NCBI RefSeq assembly: GCF_049532985.1
Contig: NZ_CP186693.1
Coordinates: 372,001-436,000, forward strand
DNA: 64,000 nt
Source of the DNA: Promicromonospora sp049532985
GTDB lineage: Bacteria; Actinomycetota; Actinomycetes; Actinomycetales; Cellulomonadaceae
Reading direction: 5' to 3'
Position numbers and translations under genes: made by a program. Shown here piece by piece: positions 39,589 to 47,937 of this stretch (the first letter of the stretch is position 1; every line of letters begins with the position of its first letter). Under the pieces are notes generated by a model. That model searched no databases. It was given only the letters and a program-made list of their open reading frames with translations, and was not told where the DNA came from.

Positions 39589-40218
39589 ATGACCATGAAG
39601 AACCGCATCATCTGCGCGCTCCTCGGTGCCCTGGCGTTCGCCGCCGCGACCCTCCTGCTGCCGTGGCTGCCGGACGCGCTCGTGGGGCTGCTCGGCACCG
39701 GCGGCATCCTGCTGTTCCTGGCCGCCCTGGTGCTGCCGACCAACACGCGCCAGCCGCCGGTCCACAGCCTGACCATCCTCGACAAGGGCTACCTCACGCC
39801 GGCCGAGATCCACCAGGTCCTCGGCATCTGGCTGCCCACGGGGAGCTCGGCGCTCGACGCCCGTGACGCGCAGTGGACGGTCGCCCGGCACGTGGCCAAG
39901 TGGCGTGCCGACCACGTGGTCAACGTGATGGACTTCCACGGCGTGGTGGCCGAGCGGCGGATCGACATGCTGTCGGTGATCCAGTGGGTGGGCATCCAGC
40001 TCCTGCCCGCGTTCCTCGGCCTGATGTTCCTCGTGCCCACGCTGGCGCTCACCGGGTTCGACAAGATCAGCGTCAACTTTCTGCAGACGCTCCTGCTCTT
40101 CGTGATCTGGGGCACCGTCGCCCTGGTGGTGCGCTGGGTCCTGGAGAAGCACGTGATCCACCGGTTCGTGTGGGAGCCGGAGCTGACCCCGGACGGCACC
40201 CGGTTCGTCGAGCGGTGA
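39589..40218 (+). CDS. Membrane protein of unknown function
   Basis: A 209-residue protein. Two N-terminal helices (about 8-24 and 29-45), a soluble segment of about 80 residues (HSLTILDKGYLTPAEIHQVLGIWLPTG ... VVAERRIDML) and two C-terminal helices (about 127-147 and 158-180) are seen. A short basic/acidic tail follows. I recognise no family. TAAAAT at 39573-39578 is a good -10 element, which would give a leader of only a few bases before the ATG at 39589; an in-frame ATG six bases later is an alternative start. It precedes recO by 54 bp. Confidence 0.6.
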   Translation: MTMKNRIICALLGALAFAAATLLLPWLPDALVGLLGTGGILLFLAALVLPTNTRQPPVHSLTILDKGYLTPAEIHQVLGIWLPTGSSALDARDAQWTVARHVAKWRADHVVNVMDFHGVVAERRIDMLSVIQWVGIQLLPAFLGLMFLVPTLALTGFDKISVNFLQTLLLFVIWGTVALVVRWVLEKHVIHRFVWEPELTPDGTRFVER

Positions 40219-40260
40219 GCCCGTGCGGCGCCGTCGTCCCGGAGTGTCGGTGACTGGGGG

Positions 40261-40266
40261 CAGAAT
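40261..40266 (+). promoter_or_regulatory. -10 element of the leaderless recO-uppS transcript
   Basis: CAGAAT ends 6 nt before the GTG of recO at 40273; no Shine-Dalgarno. Confidence 0.45.
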
Positions 40267-40272
40267 GGCTCC

Positions 40273-41019
40273 GTGCCCCTGTACCGAGACGACGCGATCG
40301 TGCTGCGCACCCAGAAGCTGGGCGAGGCGGACCGCATCGTCACGTTCCTGACGCGCGAGCACGGCAAGGTGCGTGGCGTGGGCAAGGGCGTGCGGCGCAC
40401 GTCGTCCAAGTTCGGGGCCCGGCTGGAGCCGTTCATGGGGGTCGACGTGCAGCTCCACACCGGCCGCAGCCCGCGGCCGGGCATGGGGCTCGACACCGTG
40501 ACCCAGGTCGAGACCATCGGCGCGTACGCCCGCCGCATCTGCGAGGACTACGCCCTGTACACGGCGGGCACCGTGATGCTGGAGGCCGCCGACCGGCTCG
40601 TCGCGCAGGAGCACGAACCCGCGGTGCAGCAGTACTGGCTGCTCGCCGGCGGGCTGCGCGCCCTGTCGGAGCGGCACCACGACGCCGGCCTCGTGCTCGA
40701 CTCCTACCTGCTGCGCGCGCTCGCGGTGGCGGGCTGGGCGCCGTCGTTCGAGGACTGCGCGCGCTGCGGCGAGCCCGGCCCGCACCACGCGTTCAACGTG
40801 GCGCAGGGCGGCGCCGTCTGCCCGCGCTGCCGCCCGCCGGGCTCGACGGCCCCGGCGCCCGAGACCTTTGCCCTGCTGTCCTCGCTGCTCGCGGGCGACT
40901 GGGCGACCGCCGACGCGTCCGACGCGCGGCACCGCAAGGAGGCGAGCGGGATCGTCGCCGCCTATGGCCAGTACTACCTGGAGAGAACGTTGCGATCGTT
41001 GAAGATGGTGGAACGCTGA
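40273..41019 (+). CDS. recO: DNA repair protein RecO
   Basis: A 248-residue RecO. The N-terminal OB fold (about 1-80) begins LYRDDAIVLRTQKLGEADRIVTFLT, and a helical middle follows. A zinc site is formed by CARCGEP and CPRCRP (about 158-164 and 182-187). RecO loads RecA on SSB-coated DNA with RecR. Its last base is the first base of the uppS ATG (TGATG arrangement), so the two are coupled, as in many actinobacteria. Confidence 0.95.
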   Translation: MPLYRDDAIVLRTQKLGEADRIVTFLTREHGKVRGVGKGVRRTSSKFGARLEPFMGVDVQLHTGRSPRPGMGLDTVTQVETIGAYARRICEDYALYTAGTVMLEAADRLVAQEHEPAVQQYWLLAGGLRALSERHHDAGLVLDSYLLRALAVAGWAPSFEDCARCGEPGPHHAFNVAQGGAVCPRCRPPGSTAPAPETFALLSSLLAGDWATADASDARHRKEASGIVAAYGQYYLERTLRSLKMVER

Positions 41020-41807
41020 TGGCCCGTCAGCTCGTGGCGCCGTACCCGCACCCGTCCGGCGAGCGGGCCCCGCGGATCCCCCGGGAGTTCCTGCCGCGGC
41101 ACGTGGCCGTCGTGATGGACGGCAACGGCCGGTGGGCCAACGCCCGTGGCCTGCCGCGCATCGAGGGCCACAAGGCGGGGGAGAACTCGCTGCTCGACGT
41201 CGTGGCCGGGGCCGTCGAGGTGGGCGTCGAGTACATCTCGGCCTACGCGTTCAGCACGGAGAACTGGAAGCGCTCGCCCGAGGAGGTGCGCTTCCTGATG
41301 AACTTCACGCAGGACGTGATGCGGCGCCAGTGCGACGTCATGGCCTCCTGGGGGGTGCGGATCCGCTGGGCGGGCCGCCGTCCCAAGCTGTGGAAGTCCG
41401 TGATCGACGTGCTCCTGGAGGCCGAGGAGCGCACCAAGGACAACGACCGCTGCACCCTGACGATGTGCGTCAACTACGGCAGCCGGGCCGAGCTGGCCGA
41501 CGCGGCCGCGGCCATGGCGCGGGACGCCGCGGCCGGAAAGCTGGACCCGAGGCGGATCTCCGAGAAGACGGTGCAGAAGTACCTCTACCTGCCCGACGTG
41601 CCCGACGTGGACCTGTTCCTGCGGTCCTCGGGGGAGCAGCGCACGTCGAACTTCATGCTGTGGCAGGCGGCGTACGCCGAGATGGTCTTCCTGGACGAGC
41701 CGTGGCCCGACGTCGACCGCCGGCACCTCTGGCACGCGGTCGAGGAGTACGCGAAGCGCGACCGCCGCTACGGCGGGGCGCAGGACAAAATGACATCGCC
41801 GAGGTAG
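41019..41807 (+). CDS. uppS: Isoprenyl transferase (polyprenyl diphosphate synthase, Z type)
   Basis: A 262-residue cis-prenyltransferase. Motifs VVMDGNGRWA (about 32-41, Mg-binding Asp), AYAFSTENWKRS (about 76-87) and SGEQRTSNFMLWQAAYAE (about 206-223) are intact. It makes decaprenyl or undecaprenyl diphosphate, the lipid carrier for peptidoglycan and wall glycans. It is coupled to recO. The adjacent downstream region has atypical composition. Confidence 0.95.
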   Translation: MARQLVAPYPHPSGERAPRIPREFLPRHVAVVMDGNGRWANARGLPRIEGHKAGENSLLDVVAGAVEVGVEYISAYAFSTENWKRSPEEVRFLMNFTQDVMRRQCDVMASWGVRIRWAGRRPKLWKSVIDVLLEAEERTKDNDRCTLTMCVNYGSRAELADAAAAMARDAAAGKLDPRRISEKTVQKYLYLPDVPDVDLFLRSSGEQRTSNFMLWQAAYAEMVFLDEPWPDVDRRHLWHAVEEYAKRDRRYGGAQDKMTSPR

Positions 41808-41984
41808 TCACAAAAGACAGCGGTTGCAGTCCAGCGACATTCTGTGGGCCACCTGATAGGTCCTGCCGTCAACTCGGATTCCGACGAAGTCGTATCCCGT
41901 CCCGTTGGTGGAGCGGCCCAGTACCGGCCAGGTCGACTCCACTAGCACACGTCGGACCATGGCTGCCAACGGCGAAATGCGCAC
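41808..41984 (-). CDS. Possible small protein or gene remnant
   Basis: A 58-codon frame from GTG 41984 (or ATG 41960, 50 codons), with third-position GC well below that of the neighbours. The product has one plausible folded segment (NGTGYDFVGIRVDGRTYQVAHRM-like, about 32-52) and a C-x-x-C end. No ribosome binding site or homologue was recognised. Its stop abuts the uppS stop. It may be the 3' remnant of a transferred gene. Confidence 0.25.
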   Translation of the reverse strand: MRISPLAAMVRRVLVESTWPVLGRSTNGTGYDFVGIRVDGRTYQVAHRMSLDCNRCLL

Positions 41985-42366
41985 GCAGCCAAGTCCGGCC
42001 CAGGGTCACCGAGTCCAGATCCCGGCAGCCTCAGCGCTACGGACTCGGTCGCCTTGGTGGGCGCGATGAAGACCGCAAGCCTGATTGCCGGCATGCGAGA
42101 ACCATGCCCCGCGCACGTTGGAGACCCTCACCAGAGTATCGAGCAGTTCCTTGCGCTACGGGCCGCGGCATGCTCCGTGGGCCGCACCTGCTGCGTTGGC
42201 CCAACGGCGGACTAGACCATTGCATGGATCTGCTTTGTGAACATTATGCTGACATCGGGCCTTGCGGCTCGCCCGAGTGTGCGGATATTGTGCAGTTCGT
42301 CAAGCTTTCGACCGACTAGTCTATTCGGCGACCCTGTAGATCCTGGTGACGAGGGAAGGCGGCAAA
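41985..42366. other. Gene-poor, lower-GC stretch
   Basis: About 380 bases without a supportable gene. Composition is visibly less GC-rich than the surroundings and short frames on both strands are broken by stops. No transposase, integrase, tRNA or clear repeat was found. Together with the flanking small genes it looks like a degraded acquisition. Confidence 0.4.
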
Positions 42367-42732
42367 GTGAGATCAGCGTTCTTGCGGTGGGCAGGTGCGA
42401 CCTTGGCGGCGATCGCATTAACATTTGGTGCAGGTTCGCCTGCTGTGGCATCTTCAGAACCGGACATGGGAATCATGGCCCTTTCTTGTACGGAGACCAG
42501 TGGGAGGGGTAATCCGGGAGGTGTCCCATATGCCTACTACGGCACGAGCAGGTGCTACAAGGAAGAGATCAGCGACCGGTACAGGTTTCGAGCCAAGATC
42601 ATCTGCTCCGGGGAGACGACCCTCCGTTTCGGCCCATGGGTGACTGCTACTACTACGGGCGGGAATTCCACGGGATGGTGCCCGTATCCGAAGACGGTCC
42701 TTTCGGTGTCCACGGTGATCGAGAGCCTTTAG
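42367..42732 (+). CDS. Small secreted protein of unknown function
   Basis: A 121-residue protein from GTG 42367: a Sec signal peptide (VRSAFLRWAGATLAAIALTFGAGSPAVAS, cut near residue 28) and a mature part with four Cys that could form two disulfides. The mature part also carries an aromatic/Gly pattern (PYAYYGTSRCY, FGPWVTATTTGGNSTGWCPYPKTV). Codon use is less GC-biased than the neighbours, suggesting recent arrival. AGGGAAGG lies about 10-17 nt upstream. A 12-bp perfect hairpin follows. No family was recognised. Confidence 0.6.
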   Translation: MRSAFLRWAGATLAAIALTFGAGSPAVASSEPDMGIMALSCTETSGRGNPGGVPYAYYGTSRCYKEEISDRYRFRAKIICSGETTLRFGPWVTATTTGGNSTGWCPYPKTVLSVSTVIESL

Positions 42733-42740
42733 GGTGCCGC

Positions 42741-42785
42741 GAAGCGGGTTGGGGAGCACACGGTTGCTGTTGTCCAACCCGCTTC
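42741..42785. terminator. Stem-loop between convergent genes
   Basis: GAAGCGGGTTGG and CCAACCCGCTTC form a perfect 12-bp stem with a 21-nt loop, 8 nt after the secreted-protein stop and about 120 nt from the convergent substrate-binding-protein stop. There is no T tract. Confidence 0.6.
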
Positions 42786-42906
42786 ATGCATGGCAAATTC
42801 AGGGCATCCTGAGAGCGTTATCTAACTTGCCAGTCTTGTGGCTTGAGGTTGACGGGGAGCGAAAGGGCCTGCCGCGATGCTGGATGCATCGGGTGCTTTC
42901 GAGGGA

Positions 42907-43956
42907 TCACCTCAGAACGTCGGCGAGGTCGTCGACCAGGGCGGGCACGCCATCCGGGTAGTCGTAGGACAGTGCGGTCGGCGGGCCGACGGACGAGACG
43001 GGGATGGTGCCGGCGAGCTGGGCGAGCTTGCCGGCCTTCACGGCCGGCATCGCCTGCAGTTCGGGCTTGTTCGGGACCTCTGCGGCGAGCTCCTCGGACT
43101 CGGAATAGTTCACTACGACGTCCGACTCGAGCTTGTCCAGCTCCTCGTAGGAGAGTGTGTAGGTGAATCCCTCGCCGTTGGTCGTGTCGAGCTCATCGAC
43201 GGCAGGGGCTGTGGTGAAGCCGAGGCGTTCCAGGAAGCCCGCGCGTGCGTCGGAGGAGTTGTACACGTAGACCGAGCCGAGGTCCGGGGAGTCCCAGATC
43301 GCGGCGATGGTCTTGCCCTCGAACTCGGGGTGCTCGGCCGCAAGGCCAGCGAAGTAGTCGTCCACGCCGCTGAGCACCTCTTCACCTGCTTCGCTGCGAC
43401 CGAGCGCGGCCGTCGTGGTCGTGATCGTGTCCTCCCACGACGTCTGCCACGGCCCGTCCGGGTAGGCGACCGTCGGGGCGATCTCGCTGAGCAGGTCGTA
43501 CTGCTCCTGCGTCAGCCCTGAGTAGGTGGCGATGATGACGTCGGGCTCGGCGGCCGCGAACTCCTCGTAGGGCACGGTGGCGCCGGCCTCGGCGTCGGTC
43601 AGCACGGTGGGGTGCTCGACGCCCGCCTCGTCGTAGGCCTCCTCGACCCACGGCAGCAGGTTGCCCTCGCCGACGGTCCAGGTCTGCTCGGCGACGGCGA
43701 CCGGGTAGACGCCCGCCGCGATCGCGGCCTCCGTGGAGCCCCAGCCCCACGTGGCGACGCGCACCGGCGCCTCCTCGATCGTCGTCTCGCCGAGGGCGTG
43801 CTCGATGGTCAGCGGGAACTCGTCGGTCGCACCGGAGGCGTCGGCCGACGGCGTCGCGTCGTCCGCGGCCGGTGCTTCGGACGCGCAGCCCGACAGGGCG
43901 AGGGCGGACGCGGCGACAAGGCCGACGGCCGCCGCGAGGGAACGGCGAGGGCGCAC
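42907..43956 (-). CDS. Iron-siderophore ABC transporter substrate-binding lipoprotein
   Basis: A 349-residue FhuD/FepB-type periplasmic-binding-fold protein. A lipoprotein signal has lipobox LSGC (Cys near 24), followed by an acidic linker and a bilobed domain. RVATWGWGSTEAAIAAGVYPVAV and PDVIIATYSGLTQEQYDLLSEIAPTVAYP are family hallmarks. It delivers ferric siderophore to the permease pair encoded upstream. The GTG start has GGGAG nearby. It has its own promoter region with a DtxR/IdeR-like box at 44005-44023. Confidence 0.92.
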   Translation of the reverse strand: MRPRRSLAAAVGLVAASALALSGCASEAPAADDATPSADASGATDEFPLTIEHALGETTIEEAPVRVATWGWGSTEAAIAAGVYPVAVAEQTWTVGEGNLLPWVEEAYDEAGVEHPTVLTDAEAGATVPYEEFAAAEPDVIIATYSGLTQEQYDLLSEIAPTVAYPDGPWQTSWEDTITTTTAALGRSEAGEEVLSGVDDYFAGLAAEHPEFEGKTIAAIWDSPDLGSVYVYNSSDARAGFLERLGFTTAPAVDELDTTNGEGFTYTLSYEELDKLESDVVVNYSESEELAAEVPNKPELQAMPAVKAGKLAQLAGTIPVSSVGPPTALSYDYPDGVPALVDDLADVLR

Positions 43957-44004
43957 GGTAACTCCCGGATGTTCAGTGGGACGACCGGCGGGCGCCGGTC
44001 GAGA

Positions 44005-44023
44005 TGAGGTAACCCTAACCAGA
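44005..44023 (-). promoter_or_regulatory. DtxR/IdeR-like iron box upstream of the binding-protein gene
   Basis: On the minus strand TCTGGTTAGGGTTACCTCA matches the 19-bp consensus TTAGGTTAGGCTAACCTAA at 14 positions. It lies 49-67 nt upstream of the GTG and would repress the gene when Fe(II) is plentiful. Confidence 0.6.
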
Positions 44024-44085
44024 TTTGGTCACGACGATGTTGCGAAATTAGTCGGGAATCGGGTGAGGAAGACCACGGACCGGTG

Positions 44086-44880
44086 TCAGACCCCCGAGTG
44101 GAACCGGCCCACGGGCACCACGAGGGGCGAACCCGCCACCGGATCGGGCACCACCTGGGCGCGCAGCCCGAACGCCTCGTCGACGACCTCCTGCGTGAGC
44201 ACGTCGGACGGCGCGCCCTCCGCGACGATCCGCCCGGCCGACATCACGACCAGGTGGTCGGCGTAGCGGGCGGCGAGGTTGAGCTCGTGCAGCACCATGG
44301 CCACGGTGGTGCCGCGGTCCCGGTTCAGCTCCGTGAGCAGGTCCAGCAGGTCGAGCTGGTGGCGCACGTCCAGGAACGTCGTCGGCTCGTCGAGCAGCAC
44401 GATGTCCGTCTGCTGCGCCAGCACCATCGCGATCCAGACGCGCTGGCGCTGCCCGCCGGACAGCTCCGCGACCGGCCGGTCGGCGAGCTCCGCGACCCCG
44501 GTCGACTCCAGCGCGGTGCCGACCACGGCGTCGTCGTCGGAGGAGTGGCGGCCGAACCAGCCCTGGTGCGGGTAGCGGCCGCGGGCGACCAGCTCGGCGA
44601 CGCGGACGCCGTCGGGCGCGATGGACGACTGCGGCAGCATGCCGACCTTGCGGGCCAGCTCCTTGCGGGGCATCGCCGTGATGTCGGCGCCGTCGAGCGT
44701 GACGCGCCCGCCGTCGAGCGGGTGCAGGCGCGCCAGGCCGCGCAGCAGCGTGGACTTGCCGCAGGCGTTCGGCCCGACGACGGCGGTGATCTTGCCGTCG
44801 GGCAGCGTGAGGTCGAGGCCCTCGATGACTTGTCGGCCGTCGTAGCCCAGGCTGACGCCCTCGGCGCGCAGGTTGGTCAT
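44086..44880 (-). CDS. Iron-siderophore ABC transporter ATP-binding protein
   Basis: A 264-residue FepC-type ATPase. Walker A GPNACGKST (about 37-45), Q-loop in MLPQSS, signature LSGGQRQR (about 140-147), Walker B IVLLDEPT (about 161-168) and switch His in VLHELNLAARYADH are present. The ATG at 44880 overlaps the stop of the upstream permease by 4 nt. It is the last gene of the permease-permease-ATPase operon. Confidence 0.94.
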   Translation of the reverse strand: MTNLRAEGVSLGYDGRQVIEGLDLTLPDGKITAVVGPNACGKSTLLRGLARLHPLDGGRVTLDGADITAMPRKELARKVGMLPQSSIAPDGVRVAELVARGRYPHQGWFGRHSSDDDAVVGTALESTGVAELADRPVAELSGGQRQRVWIAMVLAQQTDIVLLDEPTTFLDVRHQLDLLDLLTELNRDRGTTVAMVLHELNLAARYADHLVVMSAGRIVAEGAPSDVLTQEVVDEAFGLRAQVVPDPVAGSPLVVPVGRFHSGV

Positions 44881-45914
44881 CGGCTCCTCTTCTCGGTCGT
44901 GGCGAGCAGCCACAGCAGGTAGGGGGCGCCCACCAGCCCCGTGACGATGCCCACGGGGGCGGCCACGCCGAGCAGCCCGTGCTGCCCGACGACGTCGGCG
45001 ACCAGGGTCAGGGCCGCGCCGGTCGCGGCGGACGCGACCAGGGCGGCGCCGCCGTCGTTCACCAGCCGGCGGGCGATGGCGGGGGCGACGAGCGCGACGA
45101 AGGCGATGGGGCCACCGGCGCTCGTCGCGAGCGCGACGAGGGCGACGGCGAGCAGCAGCGCGCCGATGCGCGCCGCGTCGACGTGCACGCCGAGCGCTCG
45201 TGCGTTGTCGTCGCCCAGGGCGAGCGGCCCCTGCGTCCGGGCGACGACGGCGACCGCCACGCACAGCACGAGCGTGCCGGCCGCCACGAGCCCGAGCTGT
45301 TCCCCGCGGATGTCGGACACGGAGCCGACGGTCCAGGTCAGCACGGCCGCCGCCTCGTGCTCCTGCGAGCGTGCCATGGCCCAGGCGATGAGGGAGGCGC
45401 ACAGGTACGCCAGTCCCACGCCGACCAGCACGAACCGGATCGAGTGCAGGCCCTTGCGCCACGCGAGCAGCCAGATGAGCAGCGCGATGGTGGCCGCACC
45501 CGTGAAGGCCAGGCCGGACAGCGCCACGCCGCTCAGGCCGAGCACCAGCATGCCAGTCACTGCCCCGAGGCTCGCGCCCGTGGAGATGCCCAGGATGTCG
45601 GGGGAGGCGAGCGGGTTGCGCAGCGTCGCCTGGAACAGCGCACCCGCCAGGCCGAACGCCGCACCGACGACGATCGCCGCCTCGATGCGCGGCAGGCGCA
45701 GCATCTGCACGATGAAGACGTCGCCCCTGTCGCCGAGGCCCACGGCACCGGCGATGGCCTGGCCCGGCGTGAGCCCGGCGGCACCCATGAGAAGGGCGCC
45801 GGTCGCGGCGACGAGCACCACGAGGACCATCCCGGCCACGACGAGGACCTGGCGACGACGGCGTGCGGTGCGCAGCCCGGCGAGGACGGTGCGCAGGTCG
45901 GTGTCCGTGGCCAT
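44877..45914 (-). CDS. Iron-siderophore ABC transporter permease (FecCD family)
   Basis: A 345-residue protein with about nine or ten membrane helices. It has the FecCD landmarks LRLPRIEAAIVVGAAFGLAGALFQATLRNPLASPDILGIS-type region (about 72-110, including the coupling-loop RNPL) and GPIAFVALVAPAIARRLV near 280. It pairs with the next permease to form a heterodimeric channel. 4-nt and 1-nt overlaps couple it to both neighbours. Confidence 0.93.
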   Translation of the reverse strand: MATDTDLRTVLAGLRTARRRRQVLVVAGMVLVVLVAATGALLMGAAGLTPGQAIAGAVGLGDRGDVFIVQMLRLPRIEAAIVVGAAFGLAGALFQATLRNPLASPDILGISTGASLGAVTGMLVLGLSGVALSGLAFTGAATIALLIWLLAWRKGLHSIRFVLVGVGLAYLCASLIAWAMARSQEHEAAAVLTWTVGSVSDIRGEQLGLVAAGTLVLCVAVAVVARTQGPLALGDDNARALGVHVDAARIGALLLAVALVALATSAGGPIAFVALVAPAIARRLVNDGGAALVASAATGAALTLVADVVGQHGLLGVAAPVGIVTGLVGAPYLLWLLATTEKRSR

Positions 45915-46960
45915 CAGGCACCCGCCACGTTGCGGCCGCGCGCGACGGCGATCAGGACGGGGGCGCCCAGGAGCGCGGCGACCACGCCTGCCTCCAGCTC
46001 GGAGCGGGGCAGCACGAGCCGGCCCAGCACGTCGGCCGCGAGCAGCATGACCGGGCCCAGGAGCGCGCCGATCGCCATGATCCAGCGGTAGTCGGTGCCC
46101 ACCAGGCGCCGCGCCGCGTGCGGCACCACGAGGCCGACCAGCGCGATCGGCCCGGCGAGCGACGTCGCCGTACTGGCCAGCAGCACGATCGCGACCGCGG
46201 CGAACGCGCGGGTGGTCCCGACGCGCTGACCCAGCGCCGTGGCGACGTCGTCGCCCAGGGCCAGCATGTTGAGCCGGTGGGCGAGCGCGGCCGCCAGGAT
46301 CACGCCGACCACGACGAACGGCCACAGCCAGGCCACGGTGTCCAGGCCGCGCCCCGTGAGGGAGCCGACCGACCAGAACCGGTACAGGTTGAACGCCTGC
46401 TGGTCGCGCAGCAGGACGAGGGTGATGAGCGGCGTGATGAGCGCGGTCACCGCGGCGCCCACCAGCGCGAGACGCACCGGCTGGCCGCGTCCCACCGAGA
46501 ACACGATCGCCGCCGCGGCGGCGGCGCCGAGGAAGGCGAACCACACGTAGCCGATCGGCGACGTGACGCCGAAGATCCACACCGCGCACACCACCGCGAG
46601 CGACGCGCCCGAGTTGAGGCCAAGCAGACCGGGGTCGGCGATCGGGTTCCGGGTGACCCCCTGGATGAGGGTGCCCGCCGTCCCGAGCGCGACCCCGGCC
46701 GCCAGGCCCACGATCGTGCGCGGCAGCCGCTGGTCGAGGACCACGTCGTGGTCCACGAAGCCGGGCACCGGCGCAGTCAGGGCCCGCCAGACCTCGACCG
46801 GCGCGATGTCGCGCACGCCGAGCGCGAGGCTCGCGAGGACGACGAGCGCCAGGGCGACCAGGGCCGTGAGTACCGCGAGCGTCCTCCGCCGGGCGCGGTG
46901 AGCGACGGCTTCCGCACCCTCACGGCGTCCCGCGGATGCGGGCGCGGGTGAGGTAAGCAT
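45914..46960 (-). CDS. Iron-siderophore ABC transporter permease (FecCD family), first gene of the operon
   Basis: A 348-residue protein with about nine or ten membrane helices. LPRTIVGLAAGVALGTAGTLIQGVTRNPIADPGLLGLN-type region lies near 73-110 and GPIALVGLVVPHAARRLVG near 275. It begins at ATG 46960, which lies inside a DtxR/IdeR-like box, so transcription and translation start are directly under the iron repressor. Partner genes follow downstream on the same strand. Confidence 0.93.
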   Translation of the reverse strand: MLTSPAPASAGRREGAEAVAHRARRRTLAVLTALVALALVVLASLALGVRDIAPVEVWRALTAPVPGFVDHDVVLDQRLPRTIVGLAAGVALGTAGTLIQGVTRNPIADPGLLGLNSGASLAVVCAVWIFGVTSPIGYVWFAFLGAAAAAAIVFSVGRGQPVRLALVGAAVTALITPLITLVLLRDQQAFNLYRFWSVGSLTGRGLDTVAWLWPFVVVGVILAAALAHRLNMLALGDDVATALGQRVGTTRAFAAVAIVLLASTATSLAGPIALVGLVVPHAARRLVGTDYRWIMAIGALLGPVMLLAADVLGRLVLPRSELEAGVVAALLGAPVLIAVARGRNVAGA

Positions 46961-46967
46961 TGCCTAA
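46949..46967 (-). promoter_or_regulatory. DtxR/IdeR-like iron box overlapping the permease start
   Basis: On the minus strand TTAGGCAATGCTTACCTCA matches the 19-bp IdeR/DtxR consensus at 14 positions, with both outer half-sites (TTAGG, ACCT) intact. It spans the ATG at 46960. Confidence 0.65.
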
Positions 46968-47027
46968 GCATTCCACAGTGCCAGGGGTGCTCGGCACACG
47001 CTCGCGGGGGCAGGACGCCGGGTGCGG

Positions 47028-47582
47028 TCAGGAGTAGGAGTCGCAGCCCCAGCCGTCGTTGTCCCGGTCGAGGTCGTGGTAGTCGTTGGTGCCGACCCAG
47101 ACCGTCCGGCCGATGTCCGCGCAGTCGAGGTCGGGGTTGGTGGGCGACACGGGGCACTGCCAGCGCCCGGCGGAGTAGACGCAGACGGCGTCGGACGCGA
47201 CGTCCGGCTGGTAGGTGCTCACCTGGGGCTGGTAGCGGACGATCCACTTCCCGGAGCGAGTCGCGGTGGTCCGGTAGGTGTAGACGCCGTTGCTGTTCGT
47301 CCGGACGGTCGCGACCTTCCGGGACCCGGCGGTGCCCGACGGGTCGAAGTGGATGGTCACCGCCCGAGCGGACATCGGGCGCCAGGTGCCGCTGCGCTTG
47401 TACTTCAGGCTGCCCGTGACGGTGAGCGTCCTGTTCTTGGCGACCGGCTCAGGCTTGGCGTCGGCGGTGACGTTGGTGTCGTAGGCGGCCGTGGGCTGCG
47501 CGGATCCCGCGTACGCGGGTGCGGATGCCGTCAGGGCGAGCGCGAGGGCGCTACCCAGGGCGAGGATGCTTCGGCGGATCAT
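47028..47582 (-). CDS. Secreted protein with C-terminal Excalibur-like calcium-binding motif
   Basis: A 184-residue protein. A Sec signal peptide (about 1-25, cut after AYA) is followed by an Ig-like beta region (about 40-125; LTVTGSLKYKRSGTWRPMSARAVTIHFDP ... TNSNGVYTYRTTATRSGKWIVRY), which resembles surface-protein repeat domains. A C-terminal DLDCADIG ... HDLDRDNDGWGCDS segment has the CADIG/DxDxDGxGC pattern of Excalibur-type extracellular Ca2+-binding motifs. The ATG at 47582 has AGAGG about 13 nt upstream. It probably works at the cell surface; its partner is unknown. Confidence 0.75.
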   Translation of the reverse strand: MIRRSILALGSALALALTASAPAYAGSAQPTAAYDTNVTADAKPEPVAKNRTLTVTGSLKYKRSGTWRPMSARAVTIHFDPSGTAGSRKVATVRTNSNGVYTYRTTATRSGKWIVRYQPQVSTYQPDVASDAVCVYSAGRWQCPVSPTNPDLDCADIGRTVWVGTNDYHDLDRDNDGWGCDSYS

Positions 47583-47760
47583 GTGGTGGTCGGACCTCTT
47601 CGGATTCGGGGCACCGCGACGCGGCGCCTTCGTAGTTCCAGAGCCCGCGACGCGGCGGACGTGATCCAGAACGGCCGGCCTTCACCCGGGTGAACCGGCA
47701 GGTCACAGCTGTGGAGAACCTGCCCCGCGGGCACGGGCTGCTGCCAGGTGCAATGCACCC

Positions 47761-47867
47761 TCGCGCGGGCATCCTCCCTTTGCGCGGGCATCCTCCCTTG
47801 CGCGGGCATCCCCCTCGCGCAGGGGTCCCCCTCGCGCAGGCATCTCCCTCGCGCAGGCACCCGCTCG
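47761..47867. repeat. Tandem array of about six 16-20-bp units
   Basis: Units of the type TCGCGCGGGCATCCTCCCT vary between 16 and 20 bp and become more degenerate rightwards (GGGG TCC and CACCC variants). An 18-bp direct repeat brackets the array closely on the right and 30 bp away on the left. Confidence 0.65.
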
Positions 47868-47880
47868 GGAGAACCTGCCC

Positions 47881-47937
47881 CGCGGAGGTGAGTTGCTGTG
47901 TGTAGACGATGTCTACTCAGCGCAACCCACCTTCGCG
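47881..47937. repeat. Palindrome family C, copy 2
   Basis: A 57-bp element: arms CGCGGAGGTGAGTTGC and GCAACCCACCTTCGCG pair at 14 of 16 positions, and the centre holds a perfect GTAGAC-GAT-GTCTAC palindrome. It has the same length and centre as the copy at 35341-35397; sequence similarity continues about 20 bp beyond the right arm. Confidence 0.7.

Noticed and set aside
42037..42225. Small minus-strand gene in the low-GC island
   Set aside because: Arg/Ser-rich low-complexity product with no initiation signal; other frames are equally open here.
47761..47880. CRISPR array
   Set aside because: Units are 16-20 bp, directly adjacent and degenerate, with no spacers and no cas genes.
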